From the NCBI GenBank assembly GCA_036556965.1, contig DATBIO010000265.1, positions 1-9,605 on the forward strand: a DNA stretch of 9,605 nucleotides. The letters are read 5' to 3'. This document shows positions 1 to 5,984 of this stretch, one piece after another. This stretch comes from DATBIO01 sp036556965 (GTDB lineage: Bacteria; Acidobacteriota; Vicinamibacteria; Fen-336). Position 1 is the stretch's first letter. The number at the start of each line of letters is the position of its first letter. The translations under genes and the position numbers were made by a program. The notes under the pieces are model-generated. The model worked only from the letters and a program-made list of their open reading frames with translations. It was not told the origin of the DNA and searched no databases.

Positions 1-1313
1 AGGAGGCGTACCTGCGGGGGACGTCCGTCTACTTCCCGGACCACGTGGTGCCCATGCTGCCGCACGCCCTGTCCAGCGGCATCTGCAGCCTGGTGGACGG
101 ACAGGAGCGGCTGACGCAGACCGTCGTTCTGGAGGTCGACGCCCAGGGCCGGGTGGAGCGGGCGGAGTTCCACGACGGGGTCGTCCGCAGCCGGGCGCGC
201 ATGACCTACCAGCAGGTGCAGGGGATCGTGGACGGGGACGAGGAGCTGCGCCGCCGGTTCGATCCCCTGGTGCCGCTGTTCCTGCGCATGGACGCGCTGG
301 CCAAGGTCATGCGCCAGCGGCGCTACGAGCGCGGCTCGCTGGACTTCGACCTGCCCGAGCCCAAGCTGATCCTGGACGCCGGCGGGGAGATGACGGGGAT
401 CGTGCCCCACGAGCGGCTGGACAGCATGCGCGTCATCGAGGAGTTCATGCTCGCCGCCAACGAGGCGGTGGCGGCACGGCTGTCCGAGGCCGGGACCCCC
501 GCACTGTTCCGCATCCACGAGCAGCCCGATCCCCAGCGCGTGGAGGAGTTCGCCGAGCTGGCCGCCTCCTTCGGCTACCGGCTGCCGGCGGGCACGGAGG
601 AAGTGCGGCCCCAGGACTTCCAGCAGGTCCTGCGCCAGGTCGCGGGCAAACCGGAGGAGAAGCTCATCTCCTACCTCCTCCTGCGCACCATGAAGCTGGC
701 CCGCTACCACGAGGAGAACCTGGGGCATTTCGGCCTGGCCGCCCCCATGTACGCGCACTTCACCAGCCCCATCCGCCGCTACCCGGACCTCGTGGCGCAC
801 CGGGCCCTCCGCGCCCTCCGCCGGGGCGGCGAAGCCCTCCCCGCGGAGGAGCTGCCGGGCGACATGGCCGAGATGGGGCGCCACCTCTCGGAGGCGGAGC
901 GGCGGGCGGCCGACGCCGAGCGCGAGCTGATCGAGTGGAAGAAGGTGCGCTACATGGCGGGCCGCCTGGGGGAGGCCTTCACCGGCTACGTGACCGGCGT
1001 GGAGTCGTTCGGCCTCTTCGTGGAGCTCGACGAGGTCTACGTCCAGGGCCTCGTCCACGTCTCCACCATGAGCGACGACTACTACCTGTTCAACGAGAAG
1101 GCCCACACCCTGCGCGGCGAGAACACGCGCAAGGCCTACCGCCTGGGGGACCGGGTGGAGGTGCAGCTGGTCCGGGTGGACCTGGAGCGCCGCCAGGTGG
1201 ACTTCGCCCTGGTGGACGTCCTGGAGCGGGCCCAGGCCGCCCGCGGGCGGCCGCCGGGGAGGCGTCCAGGCCCCGCGCGGCCCGCGCGGGCGCCCCGGCG
1301 ACGACGCGGCTAG
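1..1313 (+). CDS. rnr: Ribonuclease R, C-terminal part (5' end outside window)
   Basis: This is a 3'-to-5' exoribonuclease of the RNB (RNase II/R) family, which degrades structured RNA and takes part in RNA quality control. The reading frame is open from base 3, so 436 residues are visible and the start lies upstream. The visible part begins inside the RNB catalytic domain with RGTSVYFPDHVVPMLP, a block conserved in RNase R. The family signature HFTSPIRRYPDLVAHR is encoded around 756-803. A C-terminal S1 RNA-binding domain (FTGYVTGVESFGLFVEL onward, about 978-1220) follows. The last 25 or so residues are rich in Arg, Pro and Ala, like the basic tails of many RNase R proteins. The N-terminal cold-shock domains and the catalytic Asp cluster would lie upstream and cannot be checked. 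I call RNase R rather than RNase II because of the Y-F-P-x-x-V-V-P-M-L-P block and the basic tail. Confidence 0.93.
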   Translation, partial: EAYLRGTSVYFPDHVVPMLPHALSSGICSLVDGQERLTQTVVLEVDAQGRVERAEFHDGVVRSRARMTYQQVQGIVDGDEELRRRFDPLVPLFLRMDALAKVMRQRRYERGSLDFDLPEPKLILDAGGEMTGIVPHERLDSMRVIEEFMLAANEAVAARLSEAGTPALFRIHEQPDPQRVEEFAELAASFGYRLPAGTEEVRPQDFQQVLRQVAGKPEEKLISYLLLRTMKLARYHEENLGHFGLAAPMYAHFTSPIRRYPDLVAHRALRALRRGGEALPAEELPGDMAEMGRHLSEAERRAADAERELIEWKKVRYMAGRLGEAFTGYVTGVESFGLFVELDEVYVQGLVHVSTMSDDYYLFNEKAHTLRGENTRKAYRLGDRVEVQLVRVDLERRQVDFALVDVLERAQAARGRPPGRRPGPARPARAPRRRRG

Positions 1314-1318
1314 TGCAT

Positions 1319-1369
1319 TACAATACGCGTTGAAATCCCCGGCCACGAGCCCTAACGTCAACGGAAAGG
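1319..1369 (+). promoter_or_regulatory. Candidate promoter and ribosome binding site of the 111-aa gene
   Basis: The 66-bp gap after the RNase R stop contains an AT-richer patch in a GC-rich setting. TACAAT at 1319-1324 resembles a -10 box (5 of 6) but has no convincing -35. TTGAAA at 1330-1335 resembles a -35 box (5 of 6), with TAACGT (only 3 of 6) 17 bp later at 1353-1358. A purine-rich GGAAAGG at 1363-1369 lies 10 nt before the ATG and is a reasonable Shine-Dalgarno site. The binding site is the more credible part. Whether the gene has its own promoter or is read through from RNase R cannot be told. Confidence 0.3.
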
Positions 1370-1379
1370 CACAACCGAG

Positions 1380-1715
1380 ATGACGGAAGCCCGCAGCGTC
1401 TCCCTGAACCTGTCGAGCCGTGAGCTCATCTTCCTGCAGAAGGTCACCCGCCAGGAGTACCACTTCATCACCGACGAGGAGCAGACGGCGCGACTGCGTC
1501 TCCGGGACAAGCTGCTCGAGGGCTTCTTCGACCAGCAGCACAGCCGCATCGTGCTGAACCTGACGCGGGACGAGCTGCTCTTCCTGATCAAGGTGGCCCG
1601 GGAGAACTACTCCTTCATCGTGCGCACCGAGAAGGAGGCGCGGCTGGCCCTCGCCGCCAAGCTCCACAAGACGGCGGAGGCCGTGTTCGGGGTCGGGGCC
1701 CGGGAGCCCGAGTAG
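1380..1715 (+). CDS. Small protein of unknown function with two tandem homologous units
   Basis: I do not recognise this 111-residue protein as a named family. It has no signal peptide and no membrane segment; it is rich in Leu, Arg and Glu and looks soluble and mostly helical. It is an internal duplication: residues 9-45 (LNLSSRELIFLQKV...) align without gaps to residues 59-95 (LNLTRDELLFLIKV...) at an offset of exactly 50, with 20 of 37 positions identical by my count. Both units share the pattern L-N-L-x-x-x-E-L-x-F-L-x-K-V-x-R-x-x-Y-x-F-I, then E-x-x-A-R-L-x-L-x-x-K-L. The ATG at 1380 is preceded by GGAAAGG with 10-nt spacing, and the GC-rich third positions look coding. It lies 66 bp after RNase R on the same strand, so co-transcription is possible. 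Its 3' end converges on the membrane-protein gene with a 19-bp gap. An RNA- or protein-binding role is only a guess from the charged helical pattern. Confidence 0.85.
   Translation: MTEARSVSLNLSSRELIFLQKVTRQEYHFITDEEQTARLRLRDKLLEGFFDQQHSRIVLNLTRDELLFLIKVARENYSFIVRTEKEARLALAAKLHKTAEAVFGVGAREPE
1404..1664 (+). repeat. Intragenic tandem duplication, 150-bp period
   Basis: Two diverged copies (1404-1514 and 1554-1664) code for the two homologous units of the 111-residue protein. The nucleotide period is exactly 150 bp. Both copies open with CTGAACCTG and share short blocks such as TTCATC. The similarity is stronger in protein than in DNA, which suggests an old duplication held by selection on the protein rather than a recent repeat. 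Confidence 0.8.
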
Positions 1716-1734
1716 CCGCCCCCTTCGCCCCCGC

Positions 1735-3339
1735 TCAGCGGAAGGCGCGCCCCACGAGCCGGGCCGTCGGCTCGTAGCGCGCGGCCGCGGGCAGGGGAGG
1801 GAGCTCCTCCGGCCAGCGCCGGGCGAGGCGGACCACGCACCCGGGCGGTTGCCGCTGCACGGCCACCACCTGGTCGAAGCCGTGCCGCGTGGGCGGGGCC
1901 TGCCAGGGGCCGCGGATGGACTCCTGGGGCATCGTGCGCACGCCGTCCGGGCCGAAGGTGGTGGGGTAGAGGAACGGCCAGGCGCCCCACAGGACGCCGG
2001 TGGCGCGCGGCCCGTACTGCCACTCCACGGCGTGGCGGAACGCGAAGAGGGCCGGCCAGGCGGCGCCACAGCCGTCCACGAGCACGATCAGCGTGCCCGG
2101 CTGGACGTCGGGCGCGACCGCGTGGAGCTGGCGCAGCGTGCCCGACTGGGCGGCGAAACGGCCGTTCACGTCCCAGTAACGCTGGAGGGCGAGGGTGCGG
2201 CCCGTCCCCACCGCCACCACCCAGGCAGCCAGGGCGGCGGCGACGGCCGGGCGCGCCGGGGCCGGGAACGGCCGGGCGGCGAGGAGCACGAGCCCCGCGA
2301 GGGCGACGGCGATCCCCGGCCCGGACAGGAACTCGGTCCGGTCGGCGTACCGTCCGATGTGGCTGAGGGTGAAGAGCCCGTACCCGAGGCCGGCGGCGGC
2401 GGCGCCCGCGGCGGCGGCGCCGGCCAGGGTCCGGGACGGCGGCCAGGGCCGCCCGCGCCAGGGCCCGAACAGGATGGCAAGGACGCAGACCGCCACGGCG
2501 GCTGCCACGCGCGCCTCGTCCAGCTCGGCCAGGGGCGTGCTCGCCAGCGGGCCGAGATGGAAGCCGTACTGGACCGCGAGCCTGCGCGCCACCGGCCCGG
2601 GCCGGGGGTCGAGCCGCGCCGCGTGCATCTGGTAGTCCACGGGCGCCGTCTGCAGGAGGGCGGGCGTCGCCGCCTCCACCAGCGCCAGCGCGACGGGCAC
2701 GGCCCACGGCGTCCACCAGGCCGGCGCCGGAGGGCCCGTCCGCACGGCGGGCAGGCGGCACAGCAGGGGGGCGAGGAGCAGGAGGGGCAGGGTGGCCTCG
2801 TGTCCGCGGATGGCGAGGTACGCGAGCACGCCGGCCGCCCCGACCAGCCCCAGGCGGCGCCGCGCGCGCCCTTCCAGGAGGAGGGCGACGGCGGCCAGGG
2901 TGCCGAGCGTGGCGCCGCTGTAGACGGTGGCGGTCACGGTGGTCAGGCGCGCACGGTCGCTCGGCGCCCAGACCACGGTGAAGACCGCGGCCAGGGGGGC
3001 GAGCAGGGGCAGGCCGGGACACGCGCGGCGGCAGATGACGAACACGAGGACGCCGGCCGCCCACGACCACAGCCCATGGACGACCCAGAAGCCCCGGAAA
3101 CCCGCGGGGTCGATCAGCCCCCCCGGGATCGTCCACAGGAAGTTGAACGGACGGTTGGCGTAGGGCGCCGCCAGCACCAGCCGGTCGGCCAGCGTCCGGA
3201 TGACGTACTCGTCGTAGCCGGCGAAGTTGTGCGGGCTGACCGCGGTGTAGCCGGCCAGGAACACGGCCGCCACCACGCCGGCGGCGAAGAGCGTCTCTCG
3301 CGCGCGCAGGCGCGCCGTCGCCGGTGGTGCGACTTCCAT
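1735..3339 (-). CDS. Multi-pass membrane protein, possibly GT-C type glycosyltransferase
   Basis: This is a predicted integral inner-membrane protein of 534 residues. The first hydrophobic helix is at about residues 17-34, followed by a loop holding an acidic pair, D43-E44, in AGYDEYVIRTLADR. About eight further Ala/Leu/Val-rich hydrophobic stretches follow up to roughly residue 400. The last 120 residues are mostly soluble (VLVDGCGAAWPALFAFRHAVEW...). A short cytoplasmic start, an acidic motif in the first outer loop, many helices and a soluble C-terminus resemble GT-C glycosyltransferases of the PMT/ArnT type, which use lipid-linked sugars. That match is by architecture only; I see no decisive family signature. 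The ATG at 3339 is preferred because upstream in-frame sequence is low-complexity and overlaps selB, and because a promoter-like pair ends 9 bp before it. The gene is divergent from selB and convergent with the small duplicated protein. Coding status is firm, function is not. Confidence 0.8.
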   Translation of the reverse strand: MEVAPPATARLRARETLFAAGVVAAVFLAGYTAVSPHNFAGYDEYVIRTLADRLVLAAPYANRPFNFLWTIPGGLIDPAGFRGFWVVHGLWSWAAGVLVFVICRRACPGLPLLAPLAAVFTVVWAPSDRARLTTVTATVYSGATLGTLAAVALLLEGRARRRLGLVGAAGVLAYLAIRGHEATLPLLLLAPLLCRLPAVRTGPPAPAWWTPWAVPVALALVEAATPALLQTAPVDYQMHAARLDPRPGPVARRLAVQYGFHLGPLASTPLAELDEARVAAAVAVCVLAILFGPWRGRPWPPSRTLAGAAAAGAAAAGLGYGLFTLSHIGRYADRTEFLSGPGIAVALAGLVLLAARPFPAPARPAVAAALAAWVVAVGTGRTLALQRYWDVNGRFAAQSGTLRQLHAVAPDVQPGTLIVLVDGCGAAWPALFAFRHAVEWQYGPRATGVLWGAWPFLYPTTFGPDGVRTMPQESIRGPWQAPPTRHGFDQVVAVQRQPPGCVVRLARRWPEELPPLPAAARYEPTARLVGRAFR

Positions 3340-3348
3340 GGCCGCGGC

Positions 3349-3377
3349 ATTCTGGCCGGCCCCCGGGGGGCCGCCAA
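3349..3377 (-). promoter_or_regulatory. Candidate leaderless promoter of the membrane-protein gene
   Basis: On the minus strand, TTGGCG (3377-3372, 4 of 6 to the -35 consensus) is followed after exactly 17 bp by CAGAAT (3354-3349, 4 of 6 to the -10 consensus). Nine bases then separate it from the ATG at 3339, leaving almost no room for a leader or a Shine-Dalgarno site. The spacing equals that of the much better promoter in front of pdhA. The -35 box overlaps a small inverted repeat, CCGCC-AAGC-GGCGG (3371-3384). Each hexamer is weak on its own, so confidence is moderate. Confidence 0.4.
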
Positions 3378-3397
3378 GCGGCGGCCGTCGCGCTGTG

Positions 3398-3403
3398 TAT
3401 GCT
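3398..3403 (+). promoter_or_regulatory. Candidate -10 element of selB
   Basis: TATGCT (4 of 6 to the -10 consensus) ends 6 bp before the ATG of selB at 3410. This is the spacing typical of leaderless genes with a TANNNT box. No -35 box is recognisable at 16-18 bp upstream. The only purine run before the start is GGGG directly against the ATG, too close for a normal ribosome binding site. Confidence 0.35.
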
Positions 3404-3409
3404 CCGGGG

Positions 3410-5266
3410 ATGCGCTCCCTGGTGGTGGGCACGGCGGGGCACATCGACCACGGCAAGAGCGCCCTCGTCCGGGCGCTCACCGGCACCGACCCCGACCGGC
3501 TGAAGGAGGAGAAGGAGCGGGGCATCACCATCGACCTCGGCTTCGCGCACATGCCCCTGGGGGACGGCCTGGAGGCCTCGTTCATCGACGTGCCCGGGCA
3601 CGAGCGCTTCGTGCGCAACATGCTGGCGGGGGCCCACGGCATCGACGCGGTGGTCCTGGTGGTGGCCGCGGACGAGGCGGTCATGCCCCAGACGCGCGAG
3701 CACTTCCACATCTGCCGGCTGCTGGGTGTCCCCCGGGGCCTGGTCGTGCTCACCAAGTGCGACGCCGCGGACCCCGAGCTCCAGGACCTGGCGGAAGGGG
3801 AGGCGCGCGCGCTGGTGGCGGGATCGTTCCTGGAGGGGGCGCCGCTGCTGCGCGTCTCCGCCCGCACGGGGCAGGGCCTGGAGGCGCTGCGCGCCGCGCT
3901 GGCCGGGCTGGCCCGCGAGACGGCGCCGCGCCCCGCCACCGGGCTCTTGCGCCTGCCCGTCGATCGCGCGTTCACGCTCCACGGCTTCGGCACCGTGGTC
4001 ACGGGCACGCTCGTCGCGGGGGCGCTGGCCGTGGGTGACGAGGTGGAGGTCCTTCCCGCGGGCCGGCGGGCGCGCGTGCGGGGCCTGCAGGTGCACGGCC
4101 GGCCGGCGGAGCGCGTGTCCGCGGGCAGCCGGGCCGCGGTCAACCTCGCGGGCCTGGACGTGTCCGCGGTCGCGCGGGGCGACGTGCTGTCGCGCCCGGG
4201 TGCCCTGCGCCCGACGTCGCTGGTGGACGTGGACCTCACGCTGCTGCCGGGCGCCCGTGACCTGCGCGACCAGGCGCGCGTGCGGGTGAGCCTGGCCGCG
4301 GCGGAGGTGCTGGCCCGCGTCCGCCTCGCGGGCACGCTCTCCGGGGGCGCCACCGCTCGCGCGCAGCTCCGCCTGGAGCGGCCCGCGGTGGCCGGCCGCG
4401 GCGATCGCATCGTCGTGCGCGCCTACTCGCCCGCCACCACCATCGGGGGCGCGGTGGTCCGCGATCCCCTGGCGTCCAAGAAGAGGCCGTCGGAGTCCGC
4501 GCCGGCGGCGGGCGCCGGTGACGCGCGCGCGGCCGCCCTGCGCATGGTGGAGGAGGCGGGGCCGCGCGGCCTGGAGCGCGCGACGCTCGCCGCGCGCCTG
4601 ACCCTCGAGGGGCCGGCGGTGGACGCGCTGCTGGCGGAGGGACCCGAGGTGGTGCGGCTGGGGGACGCCTGGCTCTCGCGCGCCGCCACGGGGGCCCTCG
4701 CCGACCAGGTGCGCGGCGTGCTCGCCCGCTACCATCGCGAGAACCCCCTCCGCTCCGCGATGCCGCGCGAAGAGCTGCGCGCGCGCGTCTTCGCCGCGGC
4801 TCCCGCGGGCGCCCTCGAGCACGTCCTGGGCCTGCTGGACGCGGAGAAGGCCGTGCGCGCCGCGCCCGACGGGATCGCGCTCGCCGCCCATGCCGTGGTC
4901 CTGTCCGGGCCCGAGGACGAAGGCCGTCGCCGGCTGCTGGCGGCAGCGGAGGAGGGAGGCCTGGCCGGGTTCGAGCCCGCGCGCCTCGCCGAGGCCCGGC
5001 TCGACGCCTCCCTCCTCGAGCGCGTGGCCCGCGTGCTGGTGGCCGACGGAGCGTTGCGCCGCGTGGGCCCCCTCCTGGTGGCGGCCGCCGCCCTGGACCG
5101 GCTCAAGGAGGACGTGCGCGGGCGCTTCGCGCCGGGCGCGCGCGTCGAGGTCGGGGCGGTCAAGGAGATGACGGGCCTCAGCCGCAAGTTCGTGATCCCG
5201 CTGCTCGAGTACCTCGATCGCGAGCGCGTGACGCGGCGCACGGGCAGCGACCGGGTGCTGTTGTAG
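3410..5266 (+). CDS. selB: Selenocysteine-specific elongation factor SelB
   Basis: SelB is a GTPase that carries selenocysteyl-tRNA to the ribosome at UGA codons marked by a SECIS hairpin in the mRNA. The 618 residues match the usual length of about 600-640. GTPase motifs are complete: G1 GHIDHGKS (10-17), G2 with T40 in RGIT, G3 DVPGHE (60-65), G4 TKCD (115-118, the TKxD form also seen in SelB of other bacteria) and G5 SA (150-151). EF-Tu-like beta-barrel domains follow (about 175-360), then a winged-helix region to the end. The last helix-turn-helix, KEMTGLSRKFVIPLLEYLDR, is typical of the SECIS-binding end of SelB. The start is ATG 3410, since translation from the upstream in-frame ATG at 3338 would add 24 residues unlike the family. 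selA, selD and the selenocysteine tRNA gene are not in the window. A PilZ-like gene follows after 15 bp. Confidence 0.95.
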   Translation: MRSLVVGTAGHIDHGKSALVRALTGTDPDRLKEEKERGITIDLGFAHMPLGDGLEASFIDVPGHERFVRNMLAGAHGIDAVVLVVAADEAVMPQTREHFHICRLLGVPRGLVVLTKCDAADPELQDLAEGEARALVAGSFLEGAPLLRVSARTGQGLEALRAALAGLARETAPRPATGLLRLPVDRAFTLHGFGTVVTGTLVAGALAVGDEVEVLPAGRRARVRGLQVHGRPAERVSAGSRAAVNLAGLDVSAVARGDVLSRPGALRPTSLVDVDLTLLPGARDLRDQARVRVSLAAAEVLARVRLAGTLSGGATARAQLRLERPAVAGRGDRIVVRAYSPATTIGGAVVRDPLASKKRPSESAPAAGAGDARAAALRMVEEAGPRGLERATLAARLTLEGPAVDALLAEGPEVVRLGDAWLSRAATGALADQVRGVLARYHRENPLRSAMPREELRARVFAAAPAGALEHVLGLLDAEKAVRAAPDGIALAAHAVVLSGPEDEGRRRLLAAAEEGGLAGFEPARLAEARLDASLLERVARVLVADGALRRVGPLLVAAAALDRLKEDVRGRFAPGARVEVGAVKEMTGLSRKFVIPLLEYLDRERVTRRTGSDRVLL

Positions 5267-5281
5267 AGTGGCCACGGGCCC

Positions 5282-5662
5282 ATGACGATCCCCGCCGCGC
5301 CCGACCGCCGCCACGGCCTGGTGCGCGTGCCCTTCGTGCGGCGCTGCCGTCTCGAGCTCCCGGACGGCCGCGCCGTCAGCGGCTACACCGTCAACATGAA
5401 CATCGTGGGCGCCTACGTCTCGCCCGACGCCCCGGAGGACCTCCCCCAGGTCGGCGAGACCGTCCGCTGCCGGTTCGCGGGGCCGGCGGGCGAGCTCGAG
5501 GCCTACGGCATGGTGAGCTGGGTCAACGACCGGCAGCAGCACGCCGTGCACAGCCTTCCCCCGGGCTTCGGCCTGCGCTTCGAGATGCCCGACGAGCGTC
5601 TGCAACGCGCGCTCGACGGGATCATCCGGGAGTACCTCGCGCGGAACCCGGTCCCGCGCTAG
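5282..5662 (+). CDS. Small PilZ-domain-like protein
   Basis: This is a 126-residue protein resembling single-domain PilZ proteins, which bind cyclic di-GMP and pass the signal to partners in motility, polysaccharide output or transcription. An arginine cluster (R15-VPFV-R20-R21-C-R23) sits before the first beta strand, like the RxxxR element. The second motif, normally D/N-x-S-x-x-G, reads N38-M-N40-I-V-G43, so Asn replaces Ser. A YGMVSWVND strand and GFGLRFEMPDE fit the later barrel strands and the usual G-x-G-x-x-F ending, followed by a C-terminal helix. With the altered motifs, ligand binding is uncertain. There is no signal peptide. It begins 15 bp after the selB stop on the same strand and may share that transcript; no clear Shine-Dalgarno site is visible. 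Its stop faces the lipoprotein gene across 9 bp. Confidence 0.72.
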   Translation: MTIPAAPDRRHGLVRVPFVRRCRLELPDGRAVSGYTVNMNIVGAYVSPDAPEDLPQVGETVRCRFAGPAGELEAYGMVSWVNDRQQHAVHSLPPGFGLRFEMPDERLQRALDGIIREYLARNPVPR

Positions 5663-5671
5663 CCGCCGCGC

Positions 5672-5980
5672 CTACGGCGCGCGCCGGATCGACGTGAGGC
5701 GGAGGGGCGTGCCCCACAGGCGGGCGTGGGGGGGCGGCTCGCGCACCTCGCCGGAGAAGATCACGCGCAGCCCGTCCACGCGGAACTCCTCCGCCAGCGC
5801 GTCGGGCGCGTAGCGCGTGCCGGGGTCGGCGTCGGGCACGATGCCGTAGCCGAGGTCGCCCACGCGCCGGATGACGCCGGGCGCGTTCTCGACGTGCTGG
5901 CCGCCGTCCGCCGCGGCCGGCGCCCGCGCGGCGCACGCGCCCAGCACGAGGCCCAGGGCGAGGGTGGCCAGGCGCGGCAC
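5672..5980 (-). CDS. Small lipoprotein of unknown function, last gene of the pdh operon
   Basis: This is a predicted 102-residue exported lipoprotein. With the GTG start at 5980, the N-terminus is a short hydrophobic signal, PRLATLALGLVLGAC, ending in the lipobox L13-G14-A15-C16. The mature protein of about 87 residues would be lipid-anchored at C16. It has an Ala/Gly-rich linker, then a compact domain: VIRRVGDLGYGIVPDADPG, RYAPDALAEEF, DGLRVIFSGEV and LWGTPLRLTSI. This suggests a small all-beta fold seen in other short bacterial lipoproteins, but I cannot name the family. The GTG is chosen because it gives a proper lipoprotein signal and lies 4 nt after the pdhC stop, so translation is probably coupled. 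Upstream in-frame codons overlap pdhC and give a non-signal sequence. No good ribosome binding site is visible. Its 3' end is 9 bp from the convergent PilZ-like gene. Confidence 0.8.
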   Translation of the reverse strand: MPRLATLALGLVLGACAARAPAAADGGQHVENAPGVIRRVGDLGYGIVPDADPGTRYAPDALAEEFRVDGLRVIFSGEVREPPPHARLWGTPLRLTSIRRAP

Positions 5981-5984
5981 CCGC

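Noticed and set aside
1735..1737. TGA stops (membrane protein, pdhA, pdhB, pdhC) as selenocysteine codons, given SelB in the window
   Set aside because: The pdh proteins end where their families end, apart from the E1 alpha tail. None of the stops is followed by a recognisable continuation or an obvious SECIS hairpin.
3338..3409. Upstream in-frame ATG at 3338 as the start of selB
   Set aside because: It adds 24 low-complexity residues before the conserved MRSLVVGTAGHIDHGKS start and overlaps the start of the divergent gene.
1849..4038. A 729-codon open frame on the plus strand
   Set aside because: It is antisense to the membrane protein and then out of frame with selB. Its product is Gly/Arg/His-rich with no motif, while the membrane protein and SelB have clear domain patterns.
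1607..5605. A 1332-codon open frame on the minus strand
   Set aside because: It crosses the small duplicated gene, the membrane-protein gene, selB and the PilZ-like gene. It is low-complexity Arg/Gly/Ala/Pro/His sequence with no domain pattern: a mirror frame common in very GC-rich DNA.
5676..5685. GGCGCGCGCC palindrome as a terminator between the convergent genes
   Set aside because: It lies inside the lipoprotein coding sequence, has no loop and no T-run, and such strings are common in DNA of this composition.
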